From Dastarcus helophoroides (lineage: Eukaryota; Arthropoda; Insecta; Coleoptera; Bothrideridae), in contig CM053332.1 of the NCBI GenBank assembly GCA_028583605.1, positions 16,155,267 through 16,219,266 of the forward strand: 64,000 nt of DNA, written 5' to 3'. Shown here one piece after another: positions 12,823 through 23,490 of the stretch (within the stretch, counting starts at the first letter, position 1; each line of letters starts with the position of its first letter). The translations under genes were made by a program, and so were the position numbers. Under the pieces are notes generated by a model. That model had not been told where the DNA came from. It made no database searches and saw only the letters and a list, made by a program, of their open reading frames with translations.

Positions 12823-13640
12823 TTTTCACTTTTGTTGACAGTCTCCAAACTGCCTATTTTAATTTCAACTTTTAACTGAAGATTTGGAGAATATTTTTCT
12901 ATTTCGATTACTTATTTTGTGTGAATTTTAAATATTTTCGAAATTTTACGCTTACCCTTAAAAGTTTAATTAAAATCGAAAGTGTAAACGACCAGAATTT
13001 ATTATAAATTTCGATATTTGTTTCAAATTACCTACACCAAATTTTAAAATTTTTTTCTTAAAATCTCGGTGTAACACAGATTTGGAGATTTTTGTATTCA
13101 AATTTTGACAGCAACCTGAAAGCTATTTATTTGTTTTAAGTTTAAACTCGAAGTGTTAGAGTAAATAGCGAACATTTTTGTATAAATACATTTTCTTTTT
13201 TCTAAATTTTGATCATTTTGCTTAATATTTTGGCTGAACTTACTTTTTACTTTAACTTTTAATTTTTACTATTTTCTGAAAATTTTGAAAACTTGGATAT
13301 TTATACATCTTAGAAATTTACACTTTTTTTCAAGATTTTAATTTTTAATTTAGAAATATTAAGATTTATTCTTTGGGGATTTCAAGAAAGAGTTTTATGA
13401 TTTATTTTTTTATTTTCATTCAAACTCATTTGGACTCTTTATGGAAATTTTTCGAAATTTTGCGGTTCCCTTTAAAGTTTTACTTTCTTAAAACTTGAAG
13501 GTAAACTGTCATTAAAAAAAAAATTAATTTTGACAGACAAATCTCATAATTTCAGGATTCCAAGGAAATGTTGACTGATTTTTCAAAGCTGAGTTTCAAT
13601 AACCAAGGACTTTTCATGAATTTTGGAGATAGGGGCCTCA

Positions 13641-14073
13641 CAAACATAATGCTGCCGACGACATTTGGCTATGCCCCGTCCACTGCCAGGAATTCTAAAT
13701 ATTCATTAAAAAGGACTTAGTTTTCCCCTTGGAGTAATCCGCCCATCTTTTATACATGCTTCACACTTATTCACCGAAAACCGATAACGTGGCACAAAAT
13801 AAAATTTCCCTCGAAGGGAAAACAGCATAAAAAGTGCGAAATTGCCAAACCCTGGAAAATTCGAAGCTGAATTAATAATGAATGAGTACTAAATAAAATT
13901 GTGATTTGGTTAAACTCTTAACCAAGCGTTTCATCTTCATCAAGTCAATATTTCTACAGTTATAAAGTTTCTAATCCGCTGTAAAAAAACACGCCATAAA
14001 TAAAAGAAAAACACAACTCTTTAGAACACTTTTGACGTTTTATTGATTACCAATTTTACTGTTTATGTTTCAG
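13641..14073 (+). other. 3' end of first Elk intron
   Basis: Balanced intronic sequence leading to the exon at 14074. The acceptor reads GTTTATGTTTCAG, a fair pyrimidine tract. No transposon is recognised apart from a GC-rich patch near 13640-13690 that could be the worn right end of the preceding repeat block. Confidence 0.6.
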
Positions 14074-14211
14074 GAACGCCGTTCTGGTGTTTATTAGACA
14101 TCGTGCCCATCAAAAATGAAAAAAGGGAAGTGGTTTTGTTCCTCGCCTCGCATAAGGACATCACTAATACGAAAATGGCAGAGATGTCGGAATGCGAATT
14201 ATACGACAGCG
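14074..14211 (+). CDS. Elk: Elk potassium channel, second half of PAS domain
   Basis: A 138-base internal exon between a TTTCAG acceptor (ends 14073) and a GTAAGT donor (14212). It enters in phase 1 (completing a Gly codon) and leaves in phase 1. It encodes [19 protein letters not shown], then [20 protein letters not shown] and ELYDS. This is the core beta-sheet of the EAG-type PAS domain, with the family's [10 protein letters not shown] and FLASHKDIT blocks intact. An ATG-less open frame extends upstream into the intron, but the acceptor and the phase match with bases 1-38 set the true start. No disruption is seen. Base composition is distinctly higher in G+C than the flanking intron. Confidence 0.95.
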
Positions 14212-14539
14212 GTAAGTGGATTCCTTTTTTATGATATAAAAAAAGGCATGTACTATTTTCATTAAATATCAATTAGGATGACGGGAAAGAACGACATTCT
14301 TAGCGTTCTTGACCCGGATGAAACGCAATCCTACTTCCGTCATTATTGTTTCCTCAAATATCTGGGCCCACCAAGGGAAAATACCAAACGAAACGGCGTA
14401 AATCTTTTTAAAACATACAACGTCAAGTCTTGTCAAACTTAATTTAATTGCCATTCACCCTATGGTTTTTCCTTTATTGTCTACAAAATCATGGTGCTTC
14501 TTTAATGGAATAAATCGGAGTATATTTAATTATTTTATT

Positions 14540-15125
14540 TAACATTTCTACGACCCAGTTTGGAAATTATTAAATTTTTTTATTGTTTGTTGACAATATT
14601 CTTAAAACAGTTTTTGAAATATTACTACGGTGGTATCTAAATTTATTTAAAATCTCACCTCAAGACTAGTTAACAAAAAATAGGTTCCTTATTTTACATA
14701 GAATAGGAAAAAAATGAAAAATAGAAGACCAAAATTAGATATGAAAAAAAAATAGTTTTTTTGATAAATTCAGATAATATAAAGATATAAAATACAAAAA
14801 AAGGTTGCAGCATGGGCATCGATGTTTCGCTCTTATTTGAGCTCGTCAGCTAGTGCATAACATGGAAAGCGAACTAATGAGGAAGAAATACTTATAACTT
14901 ATAATTAATATGAAGTAATTAACTTGAATAGACGTTTCATCAATAATTTACGGTGGTAAAAATATAAATATTTGAAGCCCAATCCACAAGAAACAAGAGG
15001 GTTATTCCCCTTTCCTATGAAAATATAAAGATATAAAAGATATAAAAAATATATAAAAAAAGTTAAATAAAATGATTAAACATAATGTTTCCGACCAATA
15101 GAAGTCCACCATGAAGAATAATCGG
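14540..15125 (+). repeat. Dispersed repeat, copy interrupted by a 0.4-kb insertion
   Basis: The blocks at about 14540-14670 and 15060-15125 both align with 30645-30845, where they are adjacent (shared landmarks include AACATTTCTRCG, CCCAGTTTGG and CCGACCAATA). In this copy they are separated by about 0.4 kb that includes a hammerhead-like core at 14823-14849. Both copies are AT-rich and non-coding. Confidence 0.5.
14823..14849 (-). ncRNA. Hammerhead-ribozyme-like core
   Basis: On the minus strand the order is CTGACGA, then a 4-bp stem GCTC/GAGC closing the loop AAATAA, then GAAAC. These are the conserved CUGANGA and GAAA core strands of a hammerhead with helix II between them. The 3' side continues CATCGATG, which can fold as a short helix III, but the expected U at the cleavage triplet is not obvious. 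It may therefore be inactive. Penelope-like elements are known to carry such motifs. Confidence 0.4.
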
Positions 15126-16459
15126 AGTATTTTATAAAACAATTTTTAAAAGTAGACGTCAACCTATTTGGAATTCCGGAGCTAAAAAATATGTGCTTCA
15201 GAGGGTCTATTTACAAGCGGCATCCCGACGTCAAAGCAAATAGAAAAATCTGAACCGCAGTAGCGAGCGATATTCAAGTTTATCCCGTAAATGTGCTCAT
15301 AAAAATTGAGCTTCGCATCACAAACGTTCCGAGCTTAGGCACCGGGAATAAATCCGGAATTATGGAAAATAGAGAAGGCGAATTTGCGAGGCGACATGAT
15401 ACGAATATTAGCTCGTTAGCTTGTTACCTCGAAAGGTCGCCTTATGGTGTGACATTCGAGTCAATTATCTGCAGATTTTACAACTAGGCTTGGGGAGGGT
15501 TCTGCGCTATCACCATTAAAGCGTATTAAAGCGGCTGTAGATAAGGGCTTGGTTATGATAAGGTGTTTAAAATTAGGATTTAGGTAGGGAAAAATAGGAA
15601 AACTATCAAAATTTATTTGGGCCGCCTAAGTAATGAATTATCTAATAAGGGGTGATGGGTGCGTCCACTCCGGACGGCATATATTTTGGGGCACCAATTT
15701 CTGAGAGTTCAAATTTGAGATTTCTCTCTATGTATTTTCTTGATTCCTATTTTAAAATTAAAAACCAATCTATGCGAACATTTTGAGATTAAAGTCCAAC
15801 TTACGAGAATTTCAGAACTTTTAAATTAAACTAAAATTTTCGAAGTTGAACTCGCAATTAAAAAAAATGGTTCAGCAGGTTTTATTCTAAAATTTCGCCT
15901 TTTTTAAATCTCTTTGACTACAAAGTCTATTGCAAGGAGAATATAACCTGAACTGCAAATTTATACGGCACAGGGAGTGCATAGTGAATCATAGATAACT
16001 GAACTACCAACAGTTGAAACACTGACACCTAGCGAAGCGATTGCTTTCTAGGAAAGTCCCCAGAAGATAAGGATTCTAATGCATATGAAAAATGAATATT
16101 AAAAAGAGGTTACACCTACATATTGAAAAAAAAAACTTCAAATTTCAAGATAAACTAAAATGTATCAAACAATTCAATTTTAAATATATCAATCTAAAGA
16201 TTGACCTAACCTAACCTAATTTAAATATTTTGGAAGTATTTATCGTAAATAAAAAACATTTAAAAACATAGAACGCACCTATAGGGGGGAAATATTTCCT
16301 AATTACAAGCTCAATAATCGAAGATTCTGGGATAAAATCTAACTGGATATGATCTAAAATAGCTGCTTCAACTATTTCAAGGCTTACTTCCCAACTTTGC
16401 TTTTGGTGGCAACATAATCTTCAAAGTTAAGTCATTTTTATATAGGGCTTAGTTTAAAT
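15126..16459. other. Elk intron, includes an unusual GC-balanced stretch
   Basis: From about 15170 to 15500 the DNA is much less AT-biased than anything near it and contains a 64-codon + frame (15293-15487) without recognisable domains. It could be a conserved intronic element or a remnant of an unknown mobile element. The remainder to 16459 is ordinary AT-rich intron. Confidence 0.4.
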
Positions 16460-16690
16460 CAGCGCTTCTTAACTTTTTTGTGGTCGTGGACCACCTTCAG
16501 CAATAAAACAGACCCCTCTCCAAGGGCGTTTGTACGATTTTACTCAAGGGAATGCAGCAATCGTTTTGAAAAATTAATGGGCCAAAAAAGTCAACAAAAA
16601 AACCTCCCAGCTGATTATAAATATGTAGATTTGTATATTGTCAGATTTTCACTTAACCATAAACTGGAGGAAACGAACCTCTAGATTAAA
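16460..16690 (+). mobile_element. hAT-like left end bordering a repeat array
   Basis: CAGCGCTTCTTAACTTTTTT, followed shortly by GTGGACCACC, resembles a common hAT terminus. The next 150 bases (for example GCAGCAATCG...AAAAATTAATGGGC) resemble 8140-8165 on the + strand and 38705-38770 on the minus strand. The three AT-rich arrays therefore share one type of border. I could not find the partner end or a target duplication. Confidence 0.4.
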
Positions 16691-19600
16691 GACGAAATAT
16701 CGAAAAAGAAATGAATTTTGGAACAAAGTCGAAAAATCGAACTCAAATTAAATATGAAGCCTTTTGAAAAACTTCCCAAAAGGTAAAAATTTCCAAAAGT
16801 TGAATGCCATAAATAAAGTCGCAATTTTCAGAATTAGTCGAATTTACCAAAAAAACACAATTCTAAAACTAATCCGTCTTGAATTTTTATTTTATTTAAA
16901 TTTTGACATAATTTTGGAATTTCTGTTTCTCGAAACTTTGACGAATTTCGAACATAAACCAAATTTTGGCAAACAGTTGGGAATTTTCAATAAATCAAAT
17001 TTAAAATACAAACCTAACCATTAGAAAAATTTGACAAATGATGAAATTTCGAAAAAAAGCCAAATTTTGCAAAGGTGCAATGTTGCGAAAAAGAAGAAAT
17101 TTAAAAAAACTGAATTTTGAGAAAAAAGTTGCAATTTTCGAAAATATCTTTCTATAAATTGTTAGTTTTCTATTTCAATTTTGAAATCTAATTTTGAAAT
17201 GAATTTCACTAAAGAAGCTGAATTTAGAAGAAATCTTGTTCTCCAAATTTCCAAAGAATATTTTTCTCACCATTTTTAATTATCTTTTGAAACTCAGCTC
17301 TAAATTAAAAAAAAAGAAGAATTGTGTTTCCCGAAATTTCGACAAATTTCAAACATAAACCAAATTTTGGCAAACAGTTGGAATTTTCAAAAAATCATAT
17401 TTAAAATAAAAACCCAACCATTCGGAAAATTTGAAAAAGGATGAAATTTCGAAAAAAGACAAATTTTGCAAAGGTGGAATGTTGCGAAAAAAAGGAGAAA
17501 TTTTAAATAAACTGAATTTTGAGAAAAAAATTGCAATTTTCAAAAATATCTTTCTATAAATTGTTACTTTTCTATTTCAATTTTGAAAACTAATTTTGAA
17601 ATAAATTTCACTAAAGAAGCTGAATTTAGAAGAAATCTTGTTCTCCAAATTTCCAAAGAATATTTCTCTCACCATTTTTAATTATCTCTTAAAATTCAGC
17701 TCTAAATTAAAGAAAATTAGCGAATTTAAGAAATTCTAAATTTAAAGAAGAAGCCAATTTCGAAGAAAAGTCTACATTTCTAGAAACATCAAACAACGCA
17801 TTTTGAGATGAAAGTCAAAATTTCGAAAATAAGGTGAAATTTGAGTTGCAAGAGTTGAATTGTCCGGAAATTTTAAAAAGTCAAAATTTTCGGAAAAAAC
17901 GAATATAAAAAAACAACTATTTTTAAAAGCAAATTCCAAAAGGTTAAATTTTTTGAATAAAATCAAAATTTCAAAAATGTATTTTAAAGGAAAGGCAAAA
18001 TTTACCAACAAAGTTAATTTAAGAAAAAAAATTCAAAATTTCTAGAAAATACGAATTTCGAGAAAAAGTCAAAATATTCAAATATTGAATTATGATATAA
18101 AAATAAAAATTTCGAGAAAATGTACACTTTAAAAACCCGGAAAAAGCGAGAAAGTCAGTTTAAGAAAAGGGTAAAATATAAAAAAAAAGTTATTCAGATC
18201 AATAACGGAATTTAAAAAAAAATTAAAACTTCGATCAAACGGTACAAATTCTAACAAAAAATTCAAAATTTTTCAAAACAAATTATATTCTAGGAAAAAG
18301 TACAATTTTGTGAATGCAGTTTAAATGAAAACAGGACAACTTTTTGAAAACAGATTCGAAATTCCGAGAAAAAGACGAATGTCCAGAACAAAAATGAAAT
18401 TTCGGGAAAAATGGAAATTTCGCACCGAAGATTTTGAAAAAATAGTCAAATTCTACGGAAAAACTTAAGATTTCCAAAAATATAAATGGATCGAATTATG
18501 AGACAAATCGAAATTTCGAGAAAACGGATTTTAATAAAATGGAAATTTCAGGAAGACGAATTTCGAGATAAAAATCTAATATTCCAAAAACCTAAACAAA
18601 TTTTTAAAAGAAATTTTAAAAGTAGCGATCAAAATTTTAAGAAAAAGACCGAAATTTGGAGAAAAAAGACGGAATTTAGTAAAAATTCAAAATTTTCCAG
18701 GAGGCAAATTTTATCGTAATTTGAAAAAAGGGCGAATTTTGCGATCAAACTTTAAAATTTTGTGAAAATTAGATTTTAATTTTAAAAATATATTCGAAAT
18801 TAAAAAAAATGTGACAGAAGACGAATTTTTATAAAAAGATCAAAATTGCAAGGAAAGACGAATTCCGAGGTAAAAATTGAAATTTCCAATAACCTTAAAG
18901 AATTTTCAATGAAATTTGAGAAAAAAAGTGGAAATTTTAAGAAAAAACGAATTCCGAAGTAAAAATCGAAACTCCAAAAAACCAAAACGAATTTTGAAAG
19001 GAAATTGAGAAAGACAAATTTTGGTTATAGAAATGAACTCAAAATTTTAAAAGAAAATTTGGGAAATAGTTTTAAGGAAAAACAATTTCCGAGGTAAAAA
19101 TCCAAACTTCCAAAAACCAAAACGAATTTTGAAAGATATTTCGAAATTTGAAGAGATCAAAATTTTGAGAAATAGTGGAAATTTTAAGGAAAGACGACTT
19201 ACGAGATAAAATTTGAAATTTCCAAAAACATAAAAAGAATTTTGAATGAAATTTCGCGAAAAGATCAAACTTTTGAGGAAAAGTCGAAATTTCAAGGAAA
19301 GACGACTTTCGAGGTAAAAATTGAAATTTCCAAAAACTTGAAAAGAATTTTGAATGAAATTTCGAGAAGTGATTCAATTTTTGAGAAAAAAATCGAGGTT
19401 TCGAGAGAAAAGTCTGAATTTAGTAAAAATTCACAAAATTTTCGGATGAAATCGAATTTTATTCCAAATTTATAAAAAGAGCGAATTTGAGAAAAAATTT
19501 AAATTTTAGGAAAAAATGCCAAGTTTCAAGAAAAAAATCGAATTTTTCCAGCTGAATATTCATTTACTCAAGACTATACGAAACAAGTGTCCCACCCTAA

Positions 19601-21600
19601 CGTTAAAAAATGTCCAATGTTGAGATAAACGAAAATTTTCAGAAACAAGTTGCAACTTTCAGAAACTTGTATTAAACTGGAACTTCCAAAGAGAAATATT
19701 TTGAGATTTTTGCCTTTTTAAAAAAAAGTCAAAATTTCCAAAAATTAATTTTAAGGACTTCCAGATAAATATTATTTTCAAAATTTTTACTATTTTACCA
19801 AAAAATCGATCAAATTTCAAGGAAAAGGAAAAATTTGATAAACAAGCCGAAATTGGGATTTAAAAAAAGTGGAAATTTTCAGAGAAAATCAAATTTTAAA
19901 AATGACGAAATTTCGAAAAAGAAACGATAAATTTTGAGACAAAAAGTCGAAATTTAAAAACAAAAAGGCAAATTTTGAGAAATTCAAATTTTGTTTTAGA
20001 AATAAACTCAAAATTTTAAAAGAAATAGACAAATCTTGTCAAAGAAGGCAAACTTGGGAAATAATTTTAAGGAAAAACGAATTCCGAGGTAAAAATCCAA
20101 ACTTCTAAAAACCAAGACGAATTTTGAAAGAAATTTCGAAAATTGAAGACATCAAAATTTTGAGAAAAATAGAAATTTCAAGGAAATACGAATTTCGAGG
20201 TCAAAAATTGAAATTGCCAATAACCCAAACGAATTTTGAATAAAATTTTGAGAAGAGATCCAAATTTTGAGAAAAAAAATCAAAGTTTCAAGAAAAAAGT
20301 CTGATCTTGGTAAAAATTCTAAATTTTTTGAATTAGGTCAAATTTTGTTTTAAATTTACAAAAAGAGCGAATTTTGAGAAAAAAAAATTTGAAATTTCAG
20401 GAAAAAAGGGGAAATTTAAAAAAAAAAGTCGAAGTTTCCTAGCTGAATATTCATTTACTCACGACTACACGAAACAAGTTCCCCACCCTGACGTTAAAAA
20501 ATGTTCAATGGTGAAATAAACAAAAATTTTGAGAAAAAGGTTGCAACTTTCAGAAACTTGTATTAAACATGGAACTTCCAAAGGGAATTATTTTGAAATT
20601 TTGGCTTTTTAAAAAAAATTCAAAATTTCTAAAAATTATTTTTAAGTATTTCCAGATAAATATGATTATCAAAATTGTTATCATTTTATCAAAAGGTCAA
20701 TCAAATTTCAAGAAAAAGGCAAATTTTGATAAACAAGCCGAAATTCGGATTAAAAAAAAATGGAAATTTTCAGAGAAAATCGAATTTTAAAATTGGCGAA
20801 ATTTCGAACAAAAAGACGACAAATTTTAAAAAATTTGAAAACAAAAAGACAAGTTTTAAGAAAGTCAGATTTTGTTTTTAAAAATAAACTCAATATTTTA
20901 AAAGAAACAGACAAATTTTCTTAGAGAAGGCGAATTTGAGAAATAATTTCAAGGAAAAATGAATTCCGAGGTAAAAATTCAAACTTCCAAAAACGAAAAC
21001 GAATTTTGAAAGAAATTTCGAAATTTGAAGACAACAAAATTTTGAGAAAAAATAGAAATTTCAAGGGAAGACGAATTCCAAGGCAAAAATTGAAATTTCC
21101 AAAAACCCAACAAAATTTTGAATGAAATTTCGAGAACAGATCCAAATTTTGAAAAAAAAATCGAAGTTTCGACAAAAAAGTCTAAACTTAGTAAAAAAAG
21201 TTTTGAGAGAAAAGTCTAAGTTTAGTGAAAATTAAAAATTTTTGGGAGAAAGTCAAAAGTTCCAAATTTAGAAAAAGAGCAAATTTTGAGAAAAAAATTT
21301 TAGGATAAAATGGGAAATTTAAAGAAAAAAGTCGAAGTTTCCCAGCTGAATATTTATTTACTCGTGACTACACGAAACAAGTGCCCCACTCTAACGTTAA
21401 AAATGTCCAATGTTGAGATAAACGACAATTTTGAGAAACAAGTTGCAACTTTCAGAAACTTGTATTAAACATGGAACTTTCAAAGAGAATTATCTTGAAA
21501 TTTTGTCTTTTTAAAAAAAAATTCAAAATTCCCAAAAATTCTTTTTAAGAATGTCCAGATAAATATTATTCTTAAAATGTTTACTATTAATTCAGGTTTA
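16691..21600. repeat. Degenerate AT-rich tandem array with higher-order units
   Basis: Same GAAATTTT-type short units as the 8-12.5 kb block. Two larger periods are clear. A ~400-bp segment is duplicated in tandem (about 16921-17320 and 17321-17720; marker AACATAAACCAAATTTTGGC). A ~0.9-kb unit is present three times between about 18930 and 21570; the markers CAGCTGAATATT and ACGAAACAAGT recur near 19550, 20440 and 21345. The open frames inside are by-products of the low complexity. Confidence 0.8.
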
Positions 21601-22726
21601 TCTAACCTAGTAAGCATCATTTTCAGAGAAAAGAAATACAGAATTCGTAAACGTAAACCATAAACACAAAATAAGTAATTTATTTTGTGCCATGAGTTCA
21701 ATTTAATATGTCAAGGATGCCAACCTCTAACAAGGTTTATTAGCAGCGTGTTTCAAAATAACAGAATCATTACCCTTCTTTTTTGAGGAAATCTCTTTAT
21801 TTCCGTTTTAAATTTCTAAACATTCCCATTTTAACATTAACTTTGTCGTGCTCAAAAACAGACAAATGGATGGTTAAATTTAATTACGACTACCCTAATT
21901 TTATTGCACAAAAAGACGAGTTGATTTAAATTTAAGCACGGATAATAACATTTTAAGTATTTAGTTAATGTGTAATTCCCGTGAAATTTTCCAAGGCTGA
22001 TAGTTTCGTCGTATAAAGTGCAACTATTCCGACTAGGGGCGAATTTCATCACCCAAAAGAAACATTAAATAAAACTTTCCCGCCACGTCCAACATGTGCT
22101 GCATGTTTCATGTTTCGAGCCAACTTTGTATTATTCCAGTGTAGAATGTTTTGCTTTCTTTTAGCTTCTCATGAATTCGTGTTTTGCAAAATGCTAGCTG
22201 GAAATTCCATTTCGCATTTATTCCGGAACTTGGGGAGTTACATGAGTTACATAAAACTTTTGAATTATATATTCACTGGGAGATGTATGTTGTAGGTCAT
22301 TTATTGGCAGTTTGCCATCTTTGAATTATTCAGAATCTAACTAAAAATTTTTTAATGAGGCGAATCTCAAATTAATACTCTAGGTCATATCAACTGAAAG
22401 AAAATAATACCCACTAAAAATCTCGAGTTTGAAATCGAAATGAAACAATGGTTACCAACTAATTTGTCCTACTACATTCGTTTACACACGTGATACTTAA
22501 ATGGCCGGCGCCCCCTTGCCCTTGATTCAAGTTTTTCCATATTTTGTCCGCTTGAAACATAATTTAACCATAGCACGTGGCAAATGTATGTGTTTATGTC
22601 TGTCTACAATATACTAACAACTCAAAAATCTGAATTTAATGCACATGTGCGCAAATGATTAATATCTGTGCACAGCGGCGGTTCTAGGAGCTCGGTTCCG
22701 AGGTGCTGACTCTTGCCTCCTTGCAG
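21601..22726 (+). other. 3' part of second Elk intron
   Basis: Less repetitive intron with near-balanced composition around 22000-22700. The acceptor before the next exon reads TTGCCTCCTTGCAG, a strong pyrimidine tract. No other gene or element is recognised. Confidence 0.6.
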
Positions 22727-22857
22727 ACGCTAATGGAAACCTTGATCCCGAGGCCCCACCGAACAACTATGGCCGTCGAAGATCGAGAGCCGTCCTTTAC
22801 CAACTATCCGGTCACTACAAACCCGACAAGATGAAGACCAAACTGAAACTTAACAAT
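22727..22857 (+). CDS. Elk: Elk potassium channel, PAS-to-S1 linker exon
   Basis: A 131-base exon with acceptor TTGCAG (to 22726) and donor GTAAGT (22858). It enters in phase 1, the junction codon GAC being shared with 14211, and leaves in phase 0. The peptide runs DANGNLDPEAPPNNYGRRRS, then RAVLYQLSGHYKPDKMKTKL and KLNN. The NYGRRRSRAVLYQLSGHY block is a strongly conserved part of the cytosolic linker after the PAS domain in insect and vertebrate Elk channels (family knowledge). This region couples the PAS domain to the gating apparatus. There is no interruption, and the exon is GC-rich compared with its introns. Confidence 0.95.
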
Positions 22858-23490
22858 GTAAGTAGTCTTGTTTGTAAATCTTTTTTTAAAGTAGTTCTTC
22901 GTTTAATTTGACCCATAGTGATAAACAAAACAGCCTTGAAAATAGTAAAGTTGTGCTAAAGTAATACAGAGAGTACGTAGATAAGTATCTTTGTTTTCTT
23001 TTTGGTCTTGTGTATAAGACAAAATAATTTTTTCCTTTCGCATTTTTTTTCTTCTAAAACAGTATTAATCAAAATGAAATGGCGATAATATTGCAAAATA
23101 AGACTTGAGGAGCACTAGAATCTTCCCTCTCCTGACTAATGGGTGAGATATCCTTTGTTATTTACTTAGTAACCCAACATTTGCTGGAAAGCTAAAGAAT
23201 ATTCCTTGAGGAGCATTTGAATCCTTCCTTTCCTGACTAATGGGTGAGATATCATTTGTTACTTACTTGGTAATCCAAACTACGATAGGAAGCCAATTTT
23301 TTTTAAGTAGGGGAAAATTCGTTAAGGACATATGGGAAGATACACAGATAGTGTCGGACTTCCGCTCAAACTACGGGTACCGACTAAAAACCCCTACTTC
23401 TTCGGGCCGGGCTCTTGGCCCCCAGTCCCTCCATCAAAACAGTACAATAGTGCTGGAACACTATTGTAAGCTGTTTTGGCTGAAACATAA
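22858..23490 (+). repeat. Intron start with a 101-bp tandem duplication
   Basis: Segments starting CTTGAGGAGCA at 23104 and 23205 are about 85% alike for some 75 bases (shared CTGACTAATGGGTGAGATAT), giving a 101-bp period. The rest, to the start of the LINE, has no gene that I can support. Confidence 0.6.

Larger units (their letters stand above)
8110..13640. repeat. Degenerate AT-rich tandem array, first block
   Basis: Built from endlessly varied 15-20 bp units of the form AAAAAGTCGAAATTTTC on the + strand. Higher-order copies are visible. A segment starting AATGGTCCAAATTTTG recurs near 10405, 10960, 11457, 11896 and 12405, roughly every 0.44-0.56 kb. Another repeats at about 9260 and 9630. 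The left border carries CATGGGCGTAAGCAGGGGGGG, which resembles hAT-type ends, but I could not find a matching right end with a target duplication. All open frames inside are Phe/Lys/Ile-rich and not genes. Confidence 0.75.

Noticed and set aside
13641..13690. Right end of a hAT-like element spanning 8.1-13.7 kb
   Set aside because: The GC-rich patch is suggestive (reverse complement CAGTGGACGGGGCATAGCC), but flanks do not form a target duplication with the left end at about 8114.
15293..15487. 64-codon + frame as an alternative Elk exon
   Set aside because: The exons at 14074 and 22727 join in phase with a continuous conserved protein, leaving no room for it. No domain is seen.
22670..22710. 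GCGGCGGTTCTAGG just before the exon at 22727 as a transposon end
   Set aside because: It resembles hAT-type termini only loosely, and no partner end or target duplication was found.
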